Of a stretch of DNA of 64,000 bases, positions 23,505 to 31,195 are shown piece after piece. The translations under genes and the position numbers were made by a program. The DNA is from Streptomyces sp. NBC_01283 (GTDB taxonomy: Bacteria; Actinomycetota; Actinomycetes; Streptomycetales; Streptomycetaceae), in the NCBI RefSeq assembly GCF_041435335.1, contig NZ_CP108430.1, positions 2,294,001 through 2,358,000 on the forward strand, in the 5' to 3' direction. The number at the start of each line of letters is the position of its first letter. The first letter of the stretch is position 1. A model generated the notes under the pieces. That model made no database searches. It saw nothing but the letters and a program-made list of their open reading frames with translations, and had not been told where the DNA came from.

Positions 23505-24818
23505 ATGGCCAAGCCCCGCAGACCCCGTTCCGGCGTTACCCGCGTCGCCCTCGTCGCGGCCCTCGCGGCGGTCGCCGCGACCGCGCCCCTGGGCTCCGGC
23601 GCCGTAGCGGCCTCGCCGCTGCCCGCCGTCGAACCGCGCTCCGAGACCCCCGCCGTGCACGACGACGACGCGGGCGGCAACGCCGACGCCGACGACCCGG
23701 CGATCTGGCGCAACTCCGCCGACCCGGGCCGCAGTCTGGTCGTCGCCACCGCCAAGCAGGGCGGGCTGCGCGTGTACGACCTGTCGGCGCGCGAGGTGCA
23801 GTCCGTTCCGGCACCCGCGGCGCCCGGACCGGACGACGCGCCCGGCCGCTTCAACAACGTCGACCTGGTGCACGGCCTGCGCCTGCCGTCCGGCCGCGCC
23901 GACCTCGCGGTCACCAGCGACCGCGGCAACGACCGGCTGCGCGTCTACCGCATCGACCGCGACCGCTCCGGCGGCCCGCTCACCGACGTGACCGACCCGT
24001 CGGCGCCGCCCGTCTTCTCGACCTCGCAGGAGGAGATCAACGAGCAGCGCACCGCCTACGGCCTCGCGACGTGGACGGACCCGTCGACGGGCCGGTCGTA
24101 CGCACTGGTCAGCCAGCGGGAGCGGACCCGCATCGCGCTCCTCGAACTGACCCCGAAGAGCGACGGAACGGTCGGCTACCGCAAGGTCCGCACACTCGAC
24201 CTGCCCGCCGACTTCCGCCTGCCGGACGGTACTTCGTGGTCGCCGTGCGGCGAACCGGGCGAACGGCCGCAGGTGGAGGGCATGGTCGTGGATCCGGCCA
24301 ACGGCACGCTCTACGCGGGCCAGGAGGACGTCGGCATCTGGCGGCTGCGCGCCGACCTGACGGGCAAGCCCCAACTGGTCGACAAGGTGCGCGAGTACGG
24401 AATACCCGGGACGTACGACCCCTCGACCGAGGAGTGCACCGCGGGCACCGACCCGGGCTACGGCGGCAAGCGCCTCAAGGCCGACGTCGAGGGCCTGACG
24501 CTGCTTGAGGAGGGCAACGGCGACGGCTATCTGCTGGCCTCCAGCCAGGGCGACAACACCTTCGCCGCCTACGACCGCGAGGTGTCCGACCGCAACGAGT
24601 ACGAGGGCGGCTTCCGCGTCACGGCCGCCTCCGCCACGCTCGACGGCTCCGAGGAATGCGACGGTGCCGCGGTCCTCAACAAGCCGCTGGGCGCGAAGTA
24701 TCCGCACGGGCTGCTCGTGGTGCAGGACGGTCACGACGCGCCCGGCGACCCCGAACGCCCCTCCACCGACTTCAAGTTCGTGGATCTGGGCGACGTGCTC
24801 GACGCCGTCGACGACTGA
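23505..24818 (+). CDS. Secreted beta-propeller phytase
   Basis: 437 residues. ATG 23505 is chosen because AAAGGGA (23491-23497) is 8 bases upstream; ATG 23484 is in frame. Signal peptide: basic RRPRSG, hydrophobic VALVAALAAVAATAPLGSGAVA, cleavage around ASPLPA. The mature part matches BPP-type 3-phytases: DDAGGNADADDPAIWRN, ATAKQGGLRVYDL, NNVDLVHGLRLPSG, VTSDRGNDRLRVYRI, VEGMVVDPANGTLYAGQEDVGIWR, DVEGLTLL and SSQGDNTFAAYDR, supplying the acidic calcium/substrate site. Releases phosphate from phytate outside the cell. Expression is probably phosphate-controlled, though a clear PHO box is not seen. Confidence 0.88.
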   Translation: MAKPRRPRSGVTRVALVAALAAVAATAPLGSGAVAASPLPAVEPRSETPAVHDDDAGGNADADDPAIWRNSADPGRSLVVATAKQGGLRVYDLSAREVQSVPAPAAPGPDDAPGRFNNVDLVHGLRLPSGRADLAVTSDRGNDRLRVYRIDRDRSGGPLTDVTDPSAPPVFSTSQEEINEQRTAYGLATWTDPSTGRSYALVSQRERTRIALLELTPKSDGTVGYRKVRTLDLPADFRLPDGTSWSPCGEPGERPQVEGMVVDPANGTLYAGQEDVGIWRLRADLTGKPQLVDKVREYGIPGTYDPSTEECTAGTDPGYGGKRLKADVEGLTLLEEGNGDGYLLASSQGDNTFAAYDREVSDRNEYEGGFRVTAASATLDGSEECDGAAVLNKPLGAKYPHGLLVVQDGHDAPGDPERPSTDFKFVDLGDVLDAVDD

Positions 24819-24833
24819 CGCGGCAGCAGGTCA

Positions 24834-24865
24834 GGGTGGCGGCCCCTCGGGCTGCCACCCTTTTC
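24834..24865 (+). terminator. Rho-independent terminator after phytase gene
   Basis: GGGTGGC...GCCACCC stem extended by GCC/GGC, loop about 5 bases, followed by TTTTCTTTT. A textbook terminator, unusual in having a clear T tract in this GC-rich DNA. Confidence 0.8.
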
Positions 24866-25566
24866 TTTTCCCGCTCAAGTAAATGGCGACCAAGGCGATT
24901 AATTGGCCTGGGGTGAGCGGGCGCGACCATGGCCAGAATTTCACCCGCCAGGAATAAGACCCTCCTCCCGCCAGGAACGCGACGTACTCGTCGGTCACAT
25001 GACGCTGGCAAGAAGACTTCGCCGGTGACGGGATCCCGTCGGCGAATTCCTCTTTCACCCCTTGCGCGGCCTGGAACCGGAACACCGGGCCCCTGTCCGA
25101 AAGTTGAGGGCACCGTCCGACATCTGAGGTGCGTGTGAATACAGATGTGGCCAAGAGTCATTGACGGCTCATCAGGTCGTGCGCACATTTTTTGGACAGA
25201 CCATTGAAAGGGATCACCTCTTGGAAACATTTGGCTCTACGGTGCTCCATGTGGGGGGAAACACGAGGGGCACCAGGGGGGAGACGCCGGTCGTGTGGGT
25301 GTGGCGCGAGAACCGGGGGGTCCGTGCCGCCTGTAACACCAAAGGCTGCTTTTTCCAGGGGGATCCGTGCGGCAGGCCACTGACCGGGCGCCGCCGGAAC
25401 AGATGAAGGAGCCCGGCTCGACCAGCCGGACCGCCTCGTCGCTATCGAATCTGCATTCGAATTCCAACTGCCCATCGGCATGCTCAAAAAACAGAAGTCT
25501 GCGCAGGTCGCGTCCGCCCCACACCTACATGTCGGGCAACACAGGGACTTTCCGAAGGAGACCCCC
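24866..25566. other. Long leader region of the decarboxylase-paralog cluster
   Basis: About 700 bp with lower GC than the neighbouring genes. A hairpin with a perfect 14-bp core GACGGGATCCCGTC (25027-25040) extended by TTCGCCG/GGCGAA is present. A TTGACG at 25161-25166 is a possible -35 box without a convincing -10. Short open frames (for example 25192-25383) look like chance. The length suggests complex control of the cluster that follows. Confidence 0.4.
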
Positions 25567-27093
25567 GTGACGGAATCTCGACCGCACCACCCCGCTTCCG
25601 ACGGGAGCGGACTACTTCTTGAGGCCTTCGACGCCCAGCTGTTCCGGGCGACTTCCGAAACCGCTCTCGCGAAGCTGGAGAAGCACCTTTCCGATCTCTC
25701 CATCAGGGGGCTCGAACTGACCGATCCCGCGACGTTGTCGGATGCGGCGAAAGCCCTGATGACGACGGAGCGCGAGCAGGTGGCGGCGTTCGACGAGGAG
25801 AAGCTGGCAGGGATCATCGACCTGTACATCAGGACCGGCATCCAGGTGCACTCACCTGGCTACATGGGCCGCCAGTTCTCGGGCGTCGTACCGCTCGCCG
25901 GCGTCATCGACTTCGTCAGCTCGGTGGTCAACCAGCCGGCCTCGTTCTACGAGGCGGCCCAGTTGCCCAACGCGGTGGAACGGATCATGGCCGATGAACT
26001 GAACCGCTTCATCGGCTGGGATCCGGCGCGGTTCACCATGGTGACCACCTCAGGAGGGTCCCTGGCCAATCTCACCGCACTCCTGGCCGCCCGTAACCAG
26101 AAGCTGCCCGGCTACTGGTCGGAGGGCGGCTCCTCCTTGCGCGGCCAGCCACGGCCCGCCATCGCGGTGGGCGCGGACGTGCACTACAGCGTCGCGCGGG
26201 CGGCCGGTGTGATGGGCATCGGCGAGGCCCAGCTCGTACGGCTGCCGCTGAACAGCCGGGGGCAGATCTCCGTGGCGGACGCGCGGCCCGCCCTGGAGGC
26301 GGCTGAGCGGCAGAACCTCAAGGTGTTCTGCCTCGTCGCGTCGGCCGGCAGCACGTCGGTGGGCGCCTTCGACCCGCTCGACGAACTCGCCGCCCTGGCC
26401 GGGGAGAGGGATCTCTGGCTGCACGTCGACGGTGCCCACGGAGCGAGCCTCCTGGTGTCGGACACGCTCCGCGAGAAACTGCGCGGCATCGACAAGGCGG
26501 ATTCCCTGACCTGGGACGCGCACAAATTGATGTTCGTGCCCGCGCCCTGCACGATGCTCTTCTACCGGGACAAGGAGGCGAGCCGCACCGCCTTCCGGCA
26601 GAAGGCCAGTTATGTGTTCGACGAGGAGCCGGACATATACACCGCGTACGACAGCGGTGGCAAGAACTTCGAATGTACGAAACGGCCGATGATCATGACC
26701 CTGTGGTCGCTCTGGGCCATGTTCGGAAGGGCCTTGTTCGCGGAGAAGATCGAATATCTCTGCCGGTTGACGGAGGAGGCCCACGGAATCGTCAGGACCG
26801 ATCCCGACTTCGAGACACTGCACCGTCCGGAAGCGAACATCCTGTGCTTCCGATATCACCCGGCCGGGATCAGGAAAGCGGACGTCCACCGCCTCCAGAT
26901 CGCCATCCGCAACAGCGTGAAGCTCCGGGGAAACTTCTTCATCTCCAAGGTGAACGTCAATGGGGTGGCCGCACTGCGCGTGGTCATGATGAACCATCAG
27001 ATAACCGCCGAGCACTTCCGGATGCTGATCTCCGAAATCAGAAGGACCGGCCAGGACCTGCTCAGCAGCGAAGCGGGAACAGAAACAGCTTAG
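25567..27093 (+). CDS. PLP-dependent decarboxylase (group II, glutamate/aromatic/diaminobutyrate type)
   Basis: 508 residues from a GTG at 25567 with GAAGGAG ending 6 bases upstream; the frame is open earlier (ATG 25480) but the ribosome site decides. Fold-type I group II decarboxylase: TTSGGSLANLTALLAAR, LHVDGAHGAS with the Asp that contacts the pyridine nitrogen, and TWDAHKLMFVP with Lys320 as the Schiff-base lysine. It should decarboxylate an amino acid to an amine; the substrate is not evident. First gene of a run with a PaaK-like ligase (10 bp downstream) and four paralogous small proteins, so its product may feed or modify something made by that cluster. Confidence 0.85.
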   Translation: MTESRPHHPASDGSGLLLEAFDAQLFRATSETALAKLEKHLSDLSIRGLELTDPATLSDAAKALMTTEREQVAAFDEEKLAGIIDLYIRTGIQVHSPGYMGRQFSGVVPLAGVIDFVSSVVNQPASFYEAAQLPNAVERIMADELNRFIGWDPARFTMVTTSGGSLANLTALLAARNQKLPGYWSEGGSSLRGQPRPAIAVGADVHYSVARAAGVMGIGEAQLVRLPLNSRGQISVADARPALEAAERQNLKVFCLVASAGSTSVGAFDPLDELAALAGERDLWLHVDGAHGASLLVSDTLREKLRGIDKADSLTWDAHKLMFVPAPCTMLFYRDKEASRTAFRQKASYVFDEEPDIYTAYDSGGKNFECTKRPMIMTLWSLWAMFGRALFAEKIEYLCRLTEEAHGIVRTDPDFETLHRPEANILCFRYHPAGIRKADVHRLQIAIRNSVKLRGNFFISKVNVNGVAALRVVMMNHQITAEHFRMLISEIRRTGQDLLSSEAGTETA

Positions 27094-27102
27094 AGGGGAC
27101 GG

Positions 27103-28680
27103 ATGTTGAGTACATCGCAAGTTCCACAGGCCGCACACGTTCCGCCGATCGCACCGGTGCCCAGTGGCACCCGTGAACTGGCCAACTGGCTCATCCCCGA
27201 TCGGGAGTTACACCCGGAATCAGTTGACGCCGTAACCGCACTCCCCTCGTTCGCGAGCAAGTTACGTGAATGCGAACGGGTCTGTCAGACGCCGTACAGC
27301 GAGGTGTCGCACGAGGTTCAGGAAGCCGTCGTACTGCGTCGCCTGCAGCAAATGGTGAACACGGCGATGCTCAATCCCCTGTGGCGCGACCGGCTGCGCA
27401 ACGCGGGCACCGTGCGCGCCCCCGAGACGTACGAGGCGTGGCAGCAGATCCCGCTCTCGGACAAGGACATCCAGCGCGACTTCTTCATGGAGTCACGGCC
27501 CGGCATGGTGGTACCCCTCACCCGCGGCGAGTTCGAGATCGTGGCCAGCGGCGGCACCAGCGGTGGCCGGCCGCTCGAAGTCGTTTACTCCCTGCGGGAG
27601 TTGAAGGACACGTACGAGATCGCGGGCCGCTTCATGGGCGCCTATCAGCTCGCCGCATACCTCGCGGGCACCGACCCCAAGTGGCTGTTCACCACGCTGG
27701 CCGACTACCAGATGTGGAGCAGCGGCACGATGGTGGGCGGTGTGCTGCAGCACGTGCCCGGCGTCAACTACGTCGGCGCGGGCCCCGTCACCGCCCCGGT
27801 CCTGGAGCACATGTTCTCCTACCGGGGCCCCAAGGCCCTGATGGGGATCTCGGCGGGCATCGGGATCCTGAGCGAGCTCGGCGTGGGCATGCGCCAGGAG
27901 TCCAGGGAGAGCTTCCGTGTCGCCCTGTACGGCAGCGGGGTGCTCTCGCAGCGCAAGCGGGTGGAGCTAAAGGCGCTGTACCCGAACCTGTCGATCCTCA
28001 GCTACTTCGCCGCCACCCAGGCCGAGACCATCGGCCTGCAGCTGGACCCCGACTCACCCCACCTCTCGGCGGTGCCCGGCCTGCACTTCATCGAGATCGT
28101 CGACGAGAACGGGCGCTGGGTCCCCGAGGGCGAGGAGGGCGAACTCGTCGTCACCCGCCTGCACGCCCACGAGGCACCGCTCCTGCGGCTCAAGCTGGGC
28201 GACCGGATGATCCGGCGGCCGAGGACCGAGGGCCCCGGCCCGAAGACCCAGCAGTTCGAGTTCGCGGGCCGCACCGGCGACGTGCTCCACATCAACGACA
28301 GCCAGTACTCGGCGGCTCGCGCCTACGACGCGGTGCGGGACGAGCTGAAGGCCGCCGAGGCGGTGGACCTGGACGAGGTGGCGCACGAGGTCCAGTTCGT
28401 GAACTACCGCGAGGGCAAGGTCATCACGCTCGTCGTCTCGGTCGACGACGTGCTCGGCCTGACCTACCGGGCGGACACGGCTCTTGGGCCCTACGGGGTG
28501 CAGCAGGTGTTCGTGAACGCCCTGCCGCGTTCCCTGTCGCTCTTCAACCACGGAGAAGCGAACCCCGCGTCGATCGAGAAGACCGGTTACACCTTCCAGC
28601 TCAAGTTCGTGCCCCGCCTCTCGGCCGAGATCGAGCGGACGGCCGTCGGCAAGGTCCCGCTGGTGCGGGACCGGGGCTAG
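27103..28680 (+). CDS. PaaK-like adenylate-forming enzyme
   Basis: 525 residues, ATG 27103 with GAGGGGA upstream. Resembles phenylacetate-CoA-ligase-type ANL enzymes: phosphate-binding loop IVASGGTSGGRPLEV, a middle region with GISAGIGILSELG and ALYGSGVLSQRKR, the adenylate motif region YFAATQAETIGLQL, and a hinge/C-terminal part EGELVVTRL...LRLKLGDRM...FAGRTGDVLHIND. Likely activates a carboxylic acid as acyl-AMP and passes it to CoA, an amine or a protein. Codons 36 and 54 are TTA (27208-27210, 27262-27264), so production should depend on bldA and thus on development. Located between the decarboxylase and the first paralog. Confidence 0.75.
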   Translation: MLSTSQVPQAAHVPPIAPVPSGTRELANWLIPDRELHPESVDAVTALPSFASKLRECERVCQTPYSEVSHEVQEAVVLRRLQQMVNTAMLNPLWRDRLRNAGTVRAPETYEAWQQIPLSDKDIQRDFFMESRPGMVVPLTRGEFEIVASGGTSGGRPLEVVYSLRELKDTYEIAGRFMGAYQLAAYLAGTDPKWLFTTLADYQMWSSGTMVGGVLQHVPGVNYVGAGPVTAPVLEHMFSYRGPKALMGISAGIGILSELGVGMRQESRESFRVALYGSGVLSQRKRVELKALYPNLSILSYFAATQAETIGLQLDPDSPHLSAVPGLHFIEIVDENGRWVPEGEEGELVVTRLHAHEAPLLRLKLGDRMIRRPRTEGPGPKTQQFEFAGRTGDVLHINDSQYSAARAYDAVRDELKAAEAVDLDEVAHEVQFVNYREGKVITLVVSVDDVLGLTYRADTALGPYGVQQVFVNALPRSLSLFNHGEANPASIEKTGYTFQLKFVPRLSAEIERTAVGKVPLVRDRG

Positions 28681-28700
28681 CGCCTACAGGAGGAGTGAGG

Positions 28701-29153
28701 ATGAAGCCGCAAGTGAACATCGTCGCGGTCGTCGACGTCATCGGAGCGCTCTCGGGCAGCACGCTGCTCAACGGCAACCTCTGCATGATGGACGACGGCG
28801 GGGAGAACAGCGCCCACCAGGGGACGCCGGACCTGTGCACCGTGGTCAGGCCGGGGCAGGTCGTCTCGTGGTCCGCCCTCGCCGTGGACCTGCAGACCCC
28901 CGTCGAGATCAAGAACATCTCGTTCGTGCCCGAGAACGGGAGCCACAGCTCAGGCCAGACTCAGGGCCAGGCGCAGGGCGTCCAGAACGGCAACCACACC
29001 GAGGGCGACAAGCTCGACCTCGACGTCTGGACGGGCATCGTGCCCAACTGGCTGACGCCCGGAGTGGCCTACCGCTACCGCCTGGAACTCCAGATGTACG
29101 AGGGCGAGAACAGCGTCATGCACATCGACACCCCCGCGTTGATGTGCCAGTAG
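28701..29153 (+). CDS. AidA/PixA-like small protein, paralog 1
   Basis: 150 residues, ATG 28701 after AGGAGGAGTGAGG. The N-terminus NIVAVVDVIGAL, then GNLCMMDDG, HQGTPDL, VRPGQVVSW, and late WTGIVPNWLTPGVAYRYRLELQM recur in the three following genes. The pattern (hydrophobic strand + VDxxxAL, YMMD, QGTxxL, GQxLxW, YRxxL) resembles the inclusion-body family AidA/PixA, small beta-sandwich proteins; this is a remote, motif-level resemblance. No signal peptide or membrane helix. A Gln/Gly-rich insertion lies at about residues 78-95. Function unknown. Confidence 0.65.
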   Translation: MKPQVNIVAVVDVIGALSGSTLLNGNLCMMDDGGENSAHQGTPDLCTVVRPGQVVSWSALAVDLQTPVEIKNISFVPENGSHSSGQTQGQAQGVQNGNHTEGDKLDLDVWTGIVPNWLTPGVAYRYRLELQMYEGENSVMHIDTPALMCQ

Positions 29154-29219
29154 CACCAGTGCCGGCCGGAGCGCGACGGCAAGGGACGGGAATCCAGTAA
29201 CGGCGACAAAGGCGGAATC

Positions 29220-30023
29220 ATGCCCCAACAATTGGCGATCATCGTGCTCGTGGACGTCGGCAGTGCGCTGGAGTCCGAGTCACTCGAAGGCAACACCTAC
29301 CTGTTCGACAACATGAAGCTGCAGGGCTCGACGAACCAGGGAACCGGCGAGCTCGTGACCGCGATCAACGGTTCCTACTGGAGGGATGGATCGCAGGCCA
29401 GTGAGCAGGTGCTCAACTGGCTGCCGTACAGCCTCGGTTCCATCCCGCCGACCGTGCCCCGCGGCTACGAGTTCGACCGCGCCCGGCAGACCGACGAGCA
29501 GGCCCTGGCCGACCTGCAGGATCTCGCGAGCAAGTCCTCGGTCGCCGGCACGGACCAGACCGAGCAGCTCAGCCAGGTCCGCAAGACCGTCGGTGCCCGC
29601 GTCAAGACCACGCGGCGCACGCGCGGGCGGCTGTCCGGGCAGAAGATCCTGGACGTCACCGGCAAGGTCGTCACCGAGGACAACACGGCCGCGTACACCT
29701 ACCCCGCCCCGGTGATCACCGACATCTACGGCGAGGCCGTGGACTCGAAGATCATGTATCCGGCGGAGTACGGCTCCCCGGACCTGGTCACCGACGGCTG
29801 GTACTGGTCGGCGTCCGTCGACACCTCGCGGCCCGGAACCTACTCGTACGTGATGCGGATCCAGCTGCACAAGCTGGTGGGTCTCAACGGCGAACTGCGC
29901 TGGGAGGCGGTCGACCTGACCTGTCCCTCGACCCTCAAGATCACCTCGGAGCCACGGCGGAACGCCTTCACCAAGGCGGGCGTGGGCATGCTGCCCATCC
30001 CTCCGGACGCCGGCACCCGCTGA
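29220..30023 (+). CDS. AidA/PixA-like protein with long insertion, paralog 2
   Basis: 267 residues, ATG 29220. Begins LAIIVLVDVGSALESESLEGNTYLFDN and has NQGTGEL and QVLNWLPY like its neighbours, then an extra charged, helical segment of about 100 residues (DEQALADLQDL..., RVKTTRRTRGRLSGQ) before the shared C-terminal half: PVITDIYGEAVD, YWSASVDTSRPGTYSYVMRIQL and DLTCPSTLKI. The insertion is absent from paralogs 1, 3 and 4 and could be an interaction arm. No export signal. Confidence 0.65.
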   Translation: MPQQLAIIVLVDVGSALESESLEGNTYLFDNMKLQGSTNQGTGELVTAINGSYWRDGSQASEQVLNWLPYSLGSIPPTVPRGYEFDRARQTDEQALADLQDLASKSSVAGTDQTEQLSQVRKTVGARVKTTRRTRGRLSGQKILDVTGKVVTEDNTAAYTYPAPVITDIYGEAVDSKIMYPAEYGSPDLVTDGWYWSASVDTSRPGTYSYVMRIQLHKLVGLNGELRWEAVDLTCPSTLKITSEPRRNAFTKAGVGMLPIPPDAGTR

Positions 30024-30056
30024 TCCCGCACGGACTTCAGCCAGAAGGAGGAGCAG

Positions 30057-30491
30057 ATGACGACCACCACGCCCAGGCGGCGTGAGACCGGTGCCGCGAA
30101 GCGGCCCGTCTCGATCACCGCCGTAGTGGACTGTGTGGGCGCCCTGGCAGCCGGCAACATGCAGGGCCACCTGTACATGTACGACACGAACAAGTCAGCG
30201 GGTTCCACCGGCTTCGGCACCGAGGAACTGCAGACGCGCGCCCGCAAGGGCGACCAACTCCTGTGGAACGCGCTCGCGTTGGAGTGCGAGGCCTTCGTGG
30301 CCATCGACAGCATCGTGATCGACAGCTCCATCTGCGTGCCGGAGCGGAAGGTCTATCCGGGCACCGACGTCGCCTACTGGATCGGGACCGTGAAGCGGGA
30401 CGTCACGAACGTCACGTACCAGATCAACTTCAAGCTGGGCACGAGGGACGAGCCGATCGCCACCACCCTGTCGTCGTCCCTCGTCGGCTAG
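30057..30491 (+). CDS. AidA/PixA-like small protein, paralog 3
   Basis: 144 residues, ATG 30057 after AAGGAGGAGCAG. Shared motifs: SITAVVDCVGAL, GHLYMYDTN, GFGTEELQT, KGDQLLWNALAL, then a compact VYPGTDVAYWIGTVKRDVTN and YQINFKL. The shortest of the four, so it may define the minimal domain. Confidence 0.65.
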   Translation: MTTTTPRRRETGAAKRPVSITAVVDCVGALAAGNMQGHLYMYDTNKSAGSTGFGTEELQTRARKGDQLLWNALALECEAFVAIDSIVIDSSICVPERKVYPGTDVAYWIGTVKRDVTNVTYQINFKLGTRDEPIATTLSSSLVG

Positions 30492-30525
30492 GGCCCGGCA
30501 TGACGGCGTACGAGAAGGAGGAGCG

Positions 30526-31089
30526 TTGACCAGCACCGCGCAGAAGTCGACCAGCACCGAGCACCAGAAGCAGAATCCCGGCCAGCTCAACTCGGTCCAG
30601 CTGAACATCGTGACGCTCATCAACATGGAGCGGGCCGTGGAGACGGGCTCGCTGAGCGACTCGATGTACATGATGGACAACAGCATCGGCGGCAAGGGAC
30701 AGGGGACGTCGTCCCTGGAGACGGTCTGCAAGCAGGGCCAGGTCCTGAACTGGATCGTGCGCCCGCTCGACATGGAGAAGCGCCCGGACGGCACCTGGCC
30801 TCCCATGCCGAAGATCAACAACATCACGTTCCTCGACACCGAGCTGGGTGACGAGGAGGACGTGGCCGAGCGGAAGATCTTCACCGAGCTGAAGATCTAC
30901 GGGATGCCGGACCGCATGCGGGACAAGTTCACGCCGGTCTACTACTACTGGGCGGGCACGGTCCTGAGCAACGCCAAGCCGGGCGTGCACCGGTACCGGC
31001 TCGTGATGGAGCTGGAGCAGGACCGCAAGAAGGAGAAGCTGTACCTGAACACGGCCATCCACCCGTCGATCAGGATCCTCGGGGTCTGA
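30526..31089 (+). CDS. AidA/PixA-like small protein, paralog 4
   Basis: 187 residues from a TTG at 30526 with GAAGGAGGAGCG directly upstream. Ser/Thr/Gln-rich leader of about 25 residues, then LNIVTLINMERAV, DSMYMMDNS, GQGTSSLET, QGQVLNWIVRPLDM, INNITFLD, and VYYYWAGTVLSNAKPGVHRYRLVMEL. Last of the four paralogs; a strong hairpin follows (31108-31140). Confidence 0.65.
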   Translation: MTSTAQKSTSTEHQKQNPGQLNSVQLNIVTLINMERAVETGSLSDSMYMMDNSIGGKGQGTSSLETVCKQGQVLNWIVRPLDMEKRPDGTWPPMPKINNITFLDTELGDEEDVAERKIFTELKIYGMPDRMRDKFTPVYYYWAGTVLSNAKPGVHRYRLVMELEQDRKKEKLYLNTAIHPSIRILGV

Positions 31090-31107
31090 CGCAGAGCCCG
31101 CGACGCG

Positions 31108-31140
31108 TGACCGCCAGGCCGGATATCGGCCTGGCGGTCA
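31108..31140. terminator. 14-bp-stem hairpin ending the paralog run
   Basis: TGACCGCCAGGCCG and CGGCCTGGCGGTCA form a perfect 14-bp stem with a 5-base loop (GATAT), 19 bp after paralog 4 and 56 bp before the CotH gene. No T run. Probably a terminator or attenuator separating two transcription levels. Confidence 0.65.
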
Positions 31141-31195
31141 TGTGGCACCGGGCGTAGAGAGGAAAGTTCACGCCAGGGATCCCAGGGAGGCCACC

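Noticed and set aside
23190..24734. Very long N-terminal extension of the SpoIIE phosphatase frame over the phytase gene
   Set aside because: It is antisense to a convincing phytase gene, and the family-like sequence starts at the ATG at 23189.
25192..25383. Small ORFs in the leader before the decarboxylase
   Set aside because: Composition and lack of ribosome sites suggest chance frames.
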